A program made the translations under genes and the position numbers. Source: Aquibacillus kalidii (lineage in GTDB: Bacteria > Bacillota > Bacilli > Bacillales > Amphibacillaceae). Taken from it: DNA of 64,000 nucleotides. A model generated the notes under the pieces. The model ran no database searches, was not told the DNA's origin, and worked only from the letters and a program-made list of their open reading frames with translations. How positions within the stretch are numbered: the stretch's first letter is position 1; every line of letters begins with the position of its first letter. Positions 17,182-24,486 of the stretch are shown piece after piece. Location of the stretch: positions 62,001-126,000 of the forward strand of contig NZ_JACLZI010000056.1 of assembly GCF_014280935.1 (NCBI RefSeq), written 5' to 3'.

Positions 17182-17334
17182 TTAATAGCCATATCCGTAG
17201 CCTGCTCCGTAGCCATATCCAGCTCCGTAGCCGCCACCTAGCCAAGAAGAACCTACAATGATTAATAGAATAAACAACACAACAATTAACGCAAATCCTG
17301 AACCATATCCGCCTTCTACTACAGGTGCACTCAT
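17182..17334 (-). CDS. YjcZ/SscA-family sporulation peptide, copy 1 (50 aa)
   Basis: A 50-residue peptide: short N-terminus [13 protein letters not shown], the family's invariant hydrophobic helix [18 protein letters not shown], then a glycine/tyrosine tail made of GYGAGYGYG-like repeats that the other three copies lack. The start is ATG after AAGGAGGATGTAAAG. Tiny membrane proteins of this family (YjcZ, SscA) are sporulation products; SscA of B. subtilis helps spore coat assembly. It is the last gene of a four-gene run. Its upstream region differs from those of its neighbours and contains a 20-bp palindrome. Confidence 0.85.
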   Translation of the reverse strand: MSAPVVEGGYGSGFALIVVLFILLIIVGSSWLGGGYGAGYGYGAGYGYGY

Positions 17335-17374
17335 CTTTACATCCTCCTTCTACTAAATTACATCGATTTATTTG

Positions 17375-17394
17375 GTATTATCAGTTGATAATAC
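17375..17394. promoter_or_regulatory. 20-bp palindrome upstream of YjcZ copy 1
   Basis: GTATTATCAGTTGATAATAC is a perfect palindrome (9-base arms, 2-base centre) placed 41-60 bases before the start codon. It resembles no operator I can name with confidence; it could bind a dimeric regulator or form a stabilising hairpin in the mRNA leader. Confidence 0.45.
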
Positions 17395-17462
17395 GGGATC
17401 TACAATACTATAATCAGTTTGTCATCGATCCAAGCCAAGCTTAAACTAATGATTAGCTCCTA

Positions 17463-17567
17463 TTAATAAGCTCCGTATCCGCCCCAAGAAGCACCAACAA
17501 TAATTAATAGGATAAACAGCACAACGATTAGTGCAAAACCTGCACCATAACCATAACCTGCACTCAT
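17463..17567 (-). CDS. YjcZ/SscA-family sporulation peptide, copy 2 (34 aa)
   Basis: A 34-residue peptide, [10 protein letters not shown] followed by [18 protein letters not shown] and GGYGAY. The start is ATG after AAGGAGGGATT. It has a single membrane helix with glycine/tyrosine ends. It has its own promoter module upstream, like copies 3 and 4. Confidence 0.85.
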   Translation of the reverse strand: MSAGYGYGAGFALIVVLFILLIIVGASWGGYGAY

Positions 17568-17665
17568 CTAATAATCCCTCCTTTAATTGGTTCACTAACA
17601 TACTATGTAGCGGTTAATTAAACGGAAGGCATTTTTTAAAAAATGGGTGAAAACCTATATAGACT
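17568..17665 (-). promoter_or_regulatory. Repeated promoter module ahead of YjcZ copy 2
   Basis: This region shares a GGTTTTCACCCATTTT-like block and, nearer the gene, CATAGTATG (minus strand, 17599-17607) with the modules of copies 3 and 4. CATAGTATG fits the sigma-K -10 pattern CATANNNTA at all but the last position. Confidence 0.45.
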
Positions 17666-17692
17666 AGCCCATACATAAATTGATTTTATACA

Positions 17693-17728
17693 TAAAAAAA
17701 GATAGAGGGTCGATTGAGACCCTCTATC
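17693..17728 (-). terminator. Terminator after YjcZ copy 3
   Basis: Perfect 11-bp arms (17701-17711 with 17718-17728) with a T run on the minus strand. Confidence 0.9.
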
Positions 17729-17744
17729 CTTTAAACTTTACTAC

Positions 17745-17846
17745 TTAGTATGCACCATAACCCCAAGATGCACCAATGATAATTAACAAGATGAACAATA
17801 CTACGATCAACGCAAATCCTTGACCACTACCGAAACCTGCACTCAT
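17745..17846 (-). CDS. YjcZ/SscA-family sporulation peptide, copy 3 (33 aa)
   Basis: A 33-residue peptide, MSAGFGSGQG then [18 protein letters not shown] and GYGAY. The start is ATG after AAAGGAGGAA. It is nearly identical to copy 4 after residue 8. It is monocistronic, with its own promoter module and terminator. Confidence 0.87.
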   Translation of the reverse strand: MSAGFGSGQGFALIVVLFILLIIIGASWGYGAY

Positions 17847-17945
17847 TAATAATTCCTCCTTTAATTTGTTTCACTAATAGACTATGACGCATTCTCATTT
17901 TTGGAATGGTTTTTTTATAAAATGGGTAAAAACCTATTTTATATT
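17847..17945 (-). promoter_or_regulatory. Repeated promoter module ahead of YjcZ copy 3
   Basis: The minus strand contains CATAGTCTA (17878-17886), an exact match to the sigma-K -10 pattern CATANNNTA, and an upstream AGGTTTTTACCCATTTT block shared with the other modules. This suggests late mother-cell expression. Confidence 0.5.
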
Positions 17946-17976
17946 GTGTGGTAACTAGAGTAATGACAAAGTATCT

Positions 17977-18003
17977 AAAGAAGAGAGAGAATCTCTCTTC
18001 TTT
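17977..18003 (-). terminator. Terminator after YjcZ copy 4
   Basis: Perfect 12-bp arms of the AAAGAAGAGAGA type (17977-17988 with 17992-18003) with a 3-base loop; the T tail is short. Confidence 0.75.
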
Positions 18004-18022
18004 AAGAAATACGTGCGCTTAA

Positions 18023-18124
18023 TTAGTAAGCGCCATAACCCCAAGATGCACCAATGATAATTAATAGAATAAACAATACTACGATTAACGCAAATCCTTG
18101 ACCATAACCGTAACCAAAGCTCAT
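18023..18124 (-). CDS. YjcZ/SscA-family sporulation peptide, copy 4 (33 aa)
   Basis: A 33-residue peptide, [10 protein letters not shown] then [18 protein letters not shown] and GYGAY. The start is ATG after AAAGGAGGGTTAATTC. It is the first gene of the tandem run, and its tail is the same as that of copy 3. Confidence 0.87.
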   Translation of the reverse strand: MSFGYGYGQGFALIVVLFILLIIIGASWGYGAY

Positions 18125-18210
18125 GAATTAACCCTCCTTTGTTTATTTCACTACATAGACTATGTGGTTTTAGCTAAATCGGAAGGGTATTTTATAAAAA
18201 TGGGTGTTTG
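18125..18210 (-). promoter_or_regulatory. Repeated promoter module ahead of YjcZ copy 4
   Basis: The minus strand has CATAGTCTA (18156-18164), again exact for the sigma-K -10 pattern, with the same flanking blocks as at 17568 and 17847. It abuts the 3' end of the ABC-F gene. Confidence 0.5.
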
Positions 18211-18211
18211 A

Positions 18212-19810
18212 CTAGATAGACAGCTTTTTTCTAAGACCCTGCAGTGCTTTTAATATTCTTTGATACTCCGCTTCAAGCTCTTCTTTATTATCCTTTGGGT
18301 TAGATAAGCTTAATCGACTAAGCAACTCTGTCAGTTTAGTTTCTAGTTTCAAAATTCGTTCACCAATATCAGTCGGTGCTTTTTTTACTTTCAACGATTC
18401 CTCATATTCAGAAACAGTTCCATCAAAGGAATCGAGTATTTTGTTTTCCAAAATCCATAGATTGGTTGCAGTTGCTTGAACAAACTTTCGATCATGTGAT
18501 ACAAACAATACAGTTCCTTGATAATCCCTAATTAACCCTTCAACAGCTTTCAGTGCATCAAGATCTAGATGATTAGTTGGCTCATCCAGGACAAGTAAGT
18601 TGTAGTCACCGACAAGTAGTTTAGCTATAGCTATCTTAACCCTTTCCCCACCACTTAGAACTCCAATTCGCTTATTTACTGCCTCCCCATGAAGGTGGAG
18701 TCTTGCTAAAATAATACGGATTATGTGTTGAGGTAAATAACTATCCTTAGAAACATAAGCATACACCGTCTCATTTTCAGGTAGCTTTTCAAGTGCTTGA
18801 TCAAAATGTGCTACTTTGATTTGTTCGGCCCTGTCTATTTCTAGATCAGTTAGTAATTGATTTATCAAAGTGGTTTTTCCACTTCCATTTTCGCCAAGAA
18901 TAGCTGTTTTTGAACCTGTTCTTAGCTTTAGGGAGCTTATATTGTATAGCAGTCTATCCTGTATTTGCATCCTTAAGCGCTTGGCCATCAATATTGTTTT
19001 ACGGTGAATTGGGGTTAGAGGTCGAAAATCCATTTTTACTTGATCCCATTCAATTGGTTTTTCAACCTTTTCTAACTGTTCCACTTTTCTTTGTATTACT
19101 TTTGAAACATTTTGTACCTTCTTTTGTTTTGCTTTTGCGTAATTTTTATGAAGTTGCCATTCTGAGTTCCCCATCCTTGATGGTGGTTTTAACATTCCTT
19201 TCGCTTGATTTTGTTTTTGTCTTATCGTTGCTTCCAATCGATTCTTTTCCTTTAAGTAAGTTTCATGTGCTTCATACTGCTGCCTTCTTTGTAACTCTTT
19301 TTCAGCCTCATAAAAGCTATAATTACCATTGAATTCTGTTATCTTGGTGTCTTCAAGCTCCCATATTTTGTTACAAACCGCGTCCAATAGGTGGCGGTCA
19401 TGAGAAACAATTAATATAGAACCTTTATAGTTGGCTAGCTCTTTTTCTAACGCTTTAACTCGTTTCCAATCCAAATTGTTAGTAGGTTCGTCTAATAATA
19501 AAACATCTGGTTTATTTTCTAAAACTTTGTTTAGTTTAGTAATTGTCTTTTCCCCACCACTTAAATAATGATCTACACCTTCCTCTGCTCTGTTTAACTG
19601 CTCAAAGTGTGCCCAGGATCCCATCCAATTAACCCGAAAGTCTTCACCAAGTGTGTTTGTTAATGCCTTGATGAGTGAAGTCTTTCCTTGTCCGTTTCTT
19701 CCAATCAGACCAATTCTATCACCTTGATGAATGGTTATATTAGCAATATCTAAAATAGTTCGATCTCCAATCGAATATTGTATCTCGTTTGCTCTCATGT
19801 ACAATAACAT
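18212..19810 (-). CDS. Antibiotic-resistance-type ABC-F protein (VmlR/Vga-like)
   Basis: A 532-residue cytoplasmic protein with two ATPase domains and no membrane segment, so it acts on ribosomes rather than as a transporter. Domain 1: Walker A GRNGQGKTS (residues about 38-46), signature YLSGGE, Walker B LLLDEP. Domain 2: Walker A GENGSGKTT, signature LSGGERVK, Walker B LLVLDEPTNHLD. Between them lies a long basic linker (about 185-255), the arm that reaches the peptidyl transferase centre in VmlR and Vga proteins. Domain 1 is short. The C-terminal coiled tail resembles VmlR. Resistance to lincosamides, streptogramin A or pleuromutilins is the family role. The start is ATG at 19810 after GGGAGG; an ATG at 19798 is less well placed. 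Confidence 0.85.
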   Translation of the reverse strand: MLLYMRANEIQYSIGDRTILDIANITIHQGDRIGLIGRNGQGKTSLIKALTNTLGEDFRVNWMGSWAHFEQLNRAEEGVDHYLSGGEKTITKLNKVLENKPDVLLLDEPTNNLDWKRVKALEKELANYKGSILIVSHDRHLLDAVCNKIWELEDTKITEFNGNYSFYEAEKELQRRQQYEAHETYLKEKNRLEATIRQKQNQAKGMLKPPSRMGNSEWQLHKNYAKAKQKKVQNVSKVIQRKVEQLEKVEKPIEWDQVKMDFRPLTPIHRKTILMAKRLRMQIQDRLLYNISSLKLRTGSKTAILGENGSGKTTLINQLLTDLEIDRAEQIKVAHFDQALEKLPENETVYAYVSKDSYLPQHIIRIILARLHLHGEAVNKRIGVLSGGERVKIAIAKLLVGDYNLLVLDEPTNHLDLDALKAVEGLIRDYQGTVLFVSHDRKFVQATATNLWILENKILDSFDGTVSEYEESLKVKKAPTDIGERILKLETKLTELLSRLSLSNPKDNKEELEAEYQRILKALQGLRKKLSI

Positions 19811-19840
19811 AAAAAAACCTCCCTGATTTTCCAGAGAGGC
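19811..19840 (-). terminator. Leader terminator abutting the ABC-F start codon
   Basis: Hairpin CCTCTCTGG / CAGGGAGG (19818-19839), followed by seven T that run directly into the ATG. The 3' arm contains the ribosome binding site of the gene. This is the arrangement expected for transcription attenuation. Confidence 0.8.
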
Positions 19841-19938
19841 ATTGGCATTTCAATTTAGATTCCATAATTAAAAAGCATTCATTTCGAACGAAGAGAAATG
19901 TAAATGTGCAGACTGATTCCTAATCAAGAACCGGCAAA

Positions 19939-19962
19939 TTATAGGCTTTTAAAAATGGACAT
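19939..19962 (-). CDS. Candidate leader peptide MSIFKSL of the ABC-F gene
   Basis: A 7-codon frame in the ABC-F leader, ATG at 19962 to TAA, preceded by ATAGGG five to six bases away. A ribosome stalled here by an antibiotic could prevent the downstream terminator hairpin from forming. A second tiny frame, MNCRLMKY (20020-20046), lies nearer the promoter but its ribosome binding site touches the start codon. Confidence 0.4.
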   Translation of the reverse strand: MSIFKSL

Positions 19963-20070
19963 ACCAACCCTATCTGGAACGAGTAAAATAAATATTTAAG
20001 ACTCGTAAAAAAAATAGGATTAATACTTCATTAGCCTACAATTCATTCCCTTCCAACTTTAATTAAGATT

Positions 20071-20100
20071 ATTATAACCTGAAAAGGATAATTATGACAA
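20071..20100 (-). promoter_or_regulatory. Promoter of the ABC-F leader
   Basis: The minus strand has TTGTCA (20095-20100) and TATAAT (20071-20076) with an 18-base spacer. The -35 box coincides with the last two sense codons of the upstream reductase gene. Confidence 0.7.
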
Positions 20101-20847
20101 GTAATCCTTTACATTATATTGTTTTCCATTTTCAATAGTTGTAGGATTAATGAGAACATTTACTAGCACACGCGCAACGTCGTCTGTAGATCGTAGACTA
20201 TTATCCTCTTTGTACTGTTTAAATGTCTCAATATCCTTAAAAGCCTGTTTATCTGCTGAACGAATATCTGCTTGCATTTCTGTATCCATAATTCCTGGAT
20301 TATATAAAATCACTTTATGATCAGTATTTAATTCCTCCTGCTCTAACGCAACCGTTTCTGTAAAACGATTCAGTCCCGCCTTTGTACTACAATAAGCACT
20401 CCATCCATAAACAGAACGATTAGCAGCACCTGAAGTAACATTGGCTACGATAGCACGTGTAGTTATCCCTTTTACAGCTTGTAGCAACATATTAGTTGCT
20501 AACAACGGCGCTAAAAGGTTTAATTGAACATGATTTGTTAAATCTGCCGATGCCATACTACCTGCCCGTTCAATCGGCTCAACCATCGCCGCATTATTTA
20601 CTAAATATATCAATTCTGGCTTTTCGTTTATTATACTTGTCATTACATCCATTAAGGGGGTTTCCATTGCACTATGATCAGCTAAATCTATAACAGCGTG
20701 CGTATAGGAACCTAAACCATTGTAATTCTCAAGCATCTCACTTTCACGTCTTGAAATCCCTATGACGTGTATCCCCTCGTCCATTAGTAAACGGGCAACC
20801 GACTCTCCCAGCCCTTTTGACGTTCCTGTAACAATGGCATATTTCAA
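20092..20847 (-). CDS. yueD: Short-chain reductase, YueD/benzil reductase-like (sepiapterin reductase type)
   Basis: A 251-residue SDR oxidoreductase. The NADP-binding motif is TGTSKGLG (residues about 7-14), the NNAA block is at about 86-89, and the catalytic Tyr-Lys pair occurs as YCSTKAG (about 152-158) after a serine in VTSGAA. The sequence most resembles the sepiapterin-reductase-like YueD of B. subtilis, which reduces benzil to S-benzoin in vitro. The natural substrate is unknown. The start is ATG after AAGGAGG. It is 15 bases downstream of the mug-like gene and probably in an operon with it. Confidence 0.82.
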   Translation of the reverse strand: MKYAIVTGTSKGLGESVARLLMDEGIHVIGISRRESEMLENYNGLGSYTHAVIDLADHSAMETPLMDVMTSIINEKPELIYLVNNAAMVEPIERAGSMASADLTNHVQLNLLAPLLATNMLLQAVKGITTRAIVANVTSGAANRSVYGWSAYCSTKAGLNRFTETVALEQEELNTDHKVILYNPGIMDTEMQADIRSADKQAFKDIETFKQYKEDNSLRSTDDVARVLVNVLINPTTIENGKQYNVKDYLS

Positions 20848-20862
20848 AGCATTATCCTCCTT

Positions 20863-21360
20863 TTATAGGCATGTATGTATTCCTTTATAAATTTCTACTA
20901 TATCAGCCTTTTTCATTCTAACTAACCCACTTGAGGAAGGTGCCACGTATTCAACAGCCTTTGAAACAGAATGTTCCTGTTTTCCCCATGATAGCTTTTG
21001 TTTCTTGCTATATTGCTGATAGACACCTTTCCCAACAAAACAAACTACTTTTGGTTGATACTTTTCAATTTTTTTTAGTAGTTCAATTCTCCCTTCTTGA
21101 TACTCCTCCCTCGTAATTTCAGCAGCTTCTTTCGTAGGTCTAGCTACTATATTCGTTAATCCGTAACCTAATTTGAGTAAATCACTATCCTCTTCTGGTT
21201 GTAACTTTTTAGGCGTTAGACCAGATTCATGTAAGATTGACCAAAATCTGTTGTTCGGGTTTGCGAAATGATGGCCTGTCTCAGAAGAACGAATACTGGG
21301 ATTAAATCCCACAAATAATATATTAAGTCCCTTTGCCAAATGATCCTGAATAGGTTTCAT
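20863..21360 (-). CDS. mug: Mismatch-specific DNA glycosylase, Mug/TDG family
   Basis: A 165-residue uracil/thymine glycosylase of the Mug class, which removes uracil or thymine mispaired with guanine. Motif 1 is FVGFNPSIRSS (residues about 16-26), where the Asn of GxNP activates water, and motif 3 is SSSGLVRM near residue 147, the counterpart of NPSGLS. GHHFANPNNRFW matches the typical Mug loop. The length matches E. coli Mug (about 168). The start is ATG after GAGGGGAGAA. It is the first gene of a mug-yueD unit. Confidence 0.9.
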   Translation of the reverse strand: MKPIQDHLAKGLNILFVGFNPSIRSSETGHHFANPNNRFWSILHESGLTPKKLQPEEDSDLLKLGYGLTNIVARPTKEAAEITREEYQEGRIELLKKIEKYQPKVVCFVGKGVYQQYSKKQKLSWGKQEHSVSKAVEYVAPSSSGLVRMKKADIVEIYKGIHTCL

Positions 21361-21499
21361 ATTTTCTCCCCTCTATATATATTTTTTATAAGTTTAACAT
21401 TTTGCCTTAGCAAAACAAAAGACGAAGGTGTTAACCAATTTCGATGCACACTCAATGATTAGTCATTCTTGTTATACTAGGTAACTTTAATTTCCCATA

Positions 21500-21526
21500 C
21501 AAAAAAACACCTCAAATTGAGGTGTT
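21500..21526 (-). terminator. Terminator of the 48-residue ORF
   Basis: Perfect 9-bp arms (21506-21514 with 21518-21526), 3-base loop, T run on the minus strand. Confidence 0.9.
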
Positions 21527-21535
21527 CCCTACTTT

Positions 21536-21682
21536 TTATTCACTTGATTCCGTGATATTAAAGAACATCTTGTCATCAGGTTTCTTTTGATCTTCTGTTC
21601 TACGTTTTTTTGTTTGCTTATCCTTCCCCATTACACCATCAGATTCATAACTTTTATTATAGGGAATTTTCTCTTCTTTCAA
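21536..21682 (-). CDS. Small charged protein of unknown function (48 aa)
   Basis: A 48-residue, lysine- and glutamate-rich protein starting with TTG at 21682, eight bases after AAGGAGG. The ribosome binding site, the clean reading frame and the terminator right after the stop make it a convincing gene. I do not recognise the family. It has no membrane segment or cysteine. It lies 65 bases downstream of the C39-like gene and is probably cotranscribed with it. Confidence 0.65.
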   Translation of the reverse strand: MKEEKIPYNKSYESDGVMGKDKQTKKRRTEDQKKPDDKMFFNITESSE

Positions 21683-21747
21683 AAGTAACGCCTCCTTTTG
21701 GCTTAGTATCTTACAAATTGTTTATCTATATTCTACTAATGATTACT

Positions 21748-22878
21748 TTATCGTGTAACGACTATAGCTTGGCTTCCCATTTGCTTCCACGCATCTTCAA
21801 AGTTTTCTCTTTTTACTTCACGATTTTTCGTTCCATATGGATCATTCAAGGATACAGTACCCTTATCATATCCAGTTAGTACAACACTATGAACACTAAA
21901 CGTAATGTCAACCTCTCCAGTAGGCGTTTGCCAAGTTTGAATATCACTAACAGGTGCATACGCAGTATTGATGATCACCCAAACTGGCAGACCTTGATCC
22001 AAGTAGTAGTACAGTTCTTCCAAATTGCTACCTGTTAAATTAAGCGCTCGCTCACCTACATGATCTTTAGCCACATCATAAACAGGTCCATGATTTACAC
22101 CTAGACCTGGCCCATCAACAATATCACCTACAAAACCTTCATTTGGATTGCCTTTTAAACCGCTAGCATAAGTCATTGGAACATAACGAAGCTCATTGGC
22201 TAATTCATTTTTTGTAACATCAAGTCCGTGAAATTGTAACAACATTGCAAGACTAGTTATCTCACATCCATTATATAACCTTGGTGATGCCATTTGATTG
22301 ATTAACGGAACATCAAGCGGAAATTGTGCTTTTCTGTATATAGTAATGGTTTTAACTCCCTCTCTTTTATCTGTCTCAACAAGATAATCTGTATTATCTT
22401 GTATAAATGATAAAGGTATGAATAAGTTCTGTTTCAGTTCTAATACAATGTAGTTTCTTTCCGTTTTGGTGTCTTTTGTTTTGTTCAACAGATCATCCAT
22501 ACTGAATAATTCACTAGGTCGATGAATAGATAAATAAAATGCCTGTTCTTCATGAAAAACAGTAACCATATCAATTAACGGATTGATCATAATATTTCCT
22601 TTGACGATATTAGAAAGGTTACTTAATGGGATATAATATTGTTCCTTATAAAGTATAATCTCTTCTTCTAATTTGTTAAATTCAATATATAGCTCTATAT
22701 CATTTTGCATTAAACTTTGCTCATAATCCATTTGGTAAGTTGTTTCTTCTTCCATAGTGTTAGCAACAGCAATTGCTTCTGTATCTTGCTGACTGTCACC
22801 AACATATTTACTCATGAAGACCAGTATTACTACAAAAAATAATATAAGTTTTTTTATCCATTTTCTGCTTACACCCAA
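21748..22878 (-). CDS. Secreted C39-like (papain-fold) protein, YvpB-like
   Basis: A 376-residue exported protein with an N-terminal hydrophobic anchor or signal (KKLILFFVVILVFMSKYVG). The C-terminal 180 residues are a C39_2-type papain-like domain: catalytic cysteine in NGCEITSLAMLLQFHG, histidine in VHSVVLTGYD, aspartate in SLNDPYG. The middle part (residues about 60-185) is a beta-rich region typical of copper-amine-oxidase-like N-terminal domains. It resembles YvpB of B. subtilis; family members are extracellular or wall-associated with unclear targets. The start is TTG at 22878, after AGGAGTGAG. Confidence 0.82.
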   Translation of the reverse strand: MGVSRKWIKKLILFFVVILVFMSKYVGDSQQDTEAIAVANTMEEETTYQMDYEQSLMQNDIELYIEFNKLEEEIILYKEQYYIPLSNLSNIVKGNIMINPLIDMVTVFHEEQAFYLSIHRPSELFSMDDLLNKTKDTKTERNYIVLELKQNLFIPLSFIQDNTDYLVETDKREGVKTITIYRKAQFPLDVPLINQMASPRLYNGCEITSLAMLLQFHGLDVTKNELANELRYVPMTYASGLKGNPNEGFVGDIVDGPGLGVNHGPVYDVAKDHVGERALNLTGSNLEELYYYLDQGLPVWVIINTAYAPVSDIQTWQTPTGEVDITFSVHSVVLTGYDKGTVSLNDPYGTKNREVKRENFEDAWKQMGSQAIVVTR

Positions 22879-22993
22879 ATACTCACTCCTATATTTTTGG
22901 ATTCAAACGACTTCCTTTTGTTAAAAAAAACTGCCTTATATTATAGCTTCATTATTTATTATTGTGTATGAATAACTATTACATATTTATGAC

Positions 22994-23032
22994 AAAAAAA
23001 AACGAATAAGCAGGACTAATATGCTTATTCGT
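22994..23032 (-). terminator. Terminator of the zinc dehydrogenase gene
   Basis: Perfect 11-bp arms (23002-23012 with 23022-23032) with a T run on the minus strand. Confidence 0.9.
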
Positions 23033-23041
23033 AGATATTCA

Positions 23042-24175
23042 CTAAGGTTTTAATACTATTTTGATACAATTATCATCTTTTTTGTTAAACATTTCATACC
23101 CTCTTGGTGCATCATCAAGTGGCATTTCATGTGTAATAATCTTCGTAGGATCGATTTCTCCATTGACAATTTTATTATAAATTGGCTCCATGAACGATCT
23201 AGCATGCGCTTGTCCAGTTTTAATATTTATGTTTCTTGAGAAAAAGGGTCCTAAAGGAAACATGTTATATAAACCACCATAAACACCGGTTATTTGATAG
23301 GTTCCACATTTCCGAACAGCCTTTGTAGCAATTTGAATCGGTCCAAGTGTTCCTCCTTGTAGTTTCAACTTTTGCTCTACAAACTCTAGAGGTGATTTTT
23401 TCCCATCCATTCCGACACAATCTATTACTACATCTGCGCCACCCTTAGTCTCTTCTTTTAAAACTTCTCCCATGTCCTCATACTTAGTAAAATCATATAC
23501 TTCAGTTTTATTCTGTTGTTTTGAAAAAGCTAATCTATTTTCGATGTAATCAACGGCTATAACACGTTTTGCCCCTTCTTTCCAAGCAAATTCTTGTGCC
23601 ATCAAACCTATAGGACCACAACCAAGTACAATTACGGTATCGCCTTTTTTTACGCCAGCATTCTTAACACTCCAATACGCAGTAGGTAGTACATCCGATA
23701 AAAATAGTAAAGCATTATCTTCTAACTCACAGCTTTCTGGTATTTTGAATGGCGTATAATTTCCAAACGGAACCTTTAAATATTCAGCTTGACCCCCAGG
23801 GTGGTTTCCAAACTTTTCAGAGTACCCGAAATATCCACCTGAATCATAGTGAGGATTTGCATTATCACACTGACTCTCATGATTCTCGTTACAATACTGA
23901 CATTGACCACAAGCTACAGTAAAAGGGATTACTACTCTATCTCCCTTTTTTACTTTCGTAACATTAGGCCCTACTTCTTCTACAATACCCATTGGTTCGT
24001 GGCCAATGCTATACCCTATGGGTAAAGGGAAATTCCCTTGATATAGGTGTAAATCGGAACCACAAATAGCAGTAGAGGTTATTCGAACAATTACATCTTC
24101 CTTATCTTCAACCTTAGGATATTCTTTTTTGGTAACAGCAATAGAATATTTCCCTTGATATGTGACTGCTTTCAT
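23042..24175 (-). CDS. Zinc-dependent alcohol dehydrogenase, formaldehyde-dehydrogenase-like
   Basis: A 377-residue medium-chain dehydrogenase. The catalytic zinc site is seen in ICGSDLH and GHEPMGIVEEVG; the structural zinc site is CGQCQYCNENHESQC (residues about 95-109). The NAD-binding loop is LGCGPIGLMAQ (about 188-198). The inserted region around GPIQIATKAVRKCGTYQITGVYGG is typical of glutathione-independent FDH-like dehydrogenases common in Bacillaceae. The natural substrate is uncertain. The start is taken as ATG at 24175; a GTG at 24181 has a slightly better-spaced ribosome binding site and would add two residues. It is monocistronic. Confidence 0.88.
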   Translation of the reverse strand: MKAVTYQGKYSIAVTKKEYPKVEDKEDVIVRITSTAICGSDLHLYQGNFPLPIGYSIGHEPMGIVEEVGPNVTKVKKGDRVVIPFTVACGQCQYCNENHESQCDNANPHYDSGGYFGYSEKFGNHPGGQAEYLKVPFGNYTPFKIPESCELEDNALLFLSDVLPTAYWSVKNAGVKKGDTVIVLGCGPIGLMAQEFAWKEGAKRVIAVDYIENRLAFSKQQNKTEVYDFTKYEDMGEVLKEETKGGADVVIDCVGMDGKKSPLEFVEQKLKLQGGTLGPIQIATKAVRKCGTYQITGVYGGLYNMFPLGPFFSRNINIKTGQAHARSFMEPIYNKIVNGEIDPTKIITHEMPLDDAPRGYEMFNKKDDNCIKIVLKP

Positions 24176-24181
24176 CTTCAC

Positions 24182-24486
24182 TTCCGTCCCTTCTACTGAA
24201 TAAATTCCTCTTTATAGTGCCTTTATTATCCTTCCTTTATGTATCTATAGGGTTATTTTCCATATTACTTTTACATAACAGAGAGTAATTTTATAAGAGC
24301 TTTTAAGATGGACGATGTGAACAGGACAGAGGAGATTTTACAAACAAAAAAAACAGTTTTCCGTTGTTAAAACGAGAAAACTGTTTTGTAAACAAGAAAA
24401 CCCCTTTAATAGGGGTTTTTGGTCTAAGAGATACGATTATTTAATTAAATTCCATAACCGTTAAATGTTTGCTTGCTCGTACATTT
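24182..24486. other. Spacer with two stacked terminators
   Basis: This gap lies between the PLP enzyme gene and the zinc dehydrogenase gene. It holds two hairpins in series: arms around 24351-24360 and 24376-24387 (AACAGTTTTC type), then 24397-24420 (AACCCC/GGGGTT with T run). Both can end the minus-strand transcript of the PLP enzyme. Nothing else is visible. Confidence 0.75.

Noticed and set aside
17182-18124. Tandem short repeats as a CRISPR or satellite array
   Set aside because: The repeated unit is a coding peptide gene with start, stop, ribosome binding site and promoter; spacing and content differ from CRISPR.
18910-19332. 140-codon ORF antisense to the ABC-F gene
   Set aside because: Shadow frame, phenylalanine/leucine-rich, no ribosome binding site.
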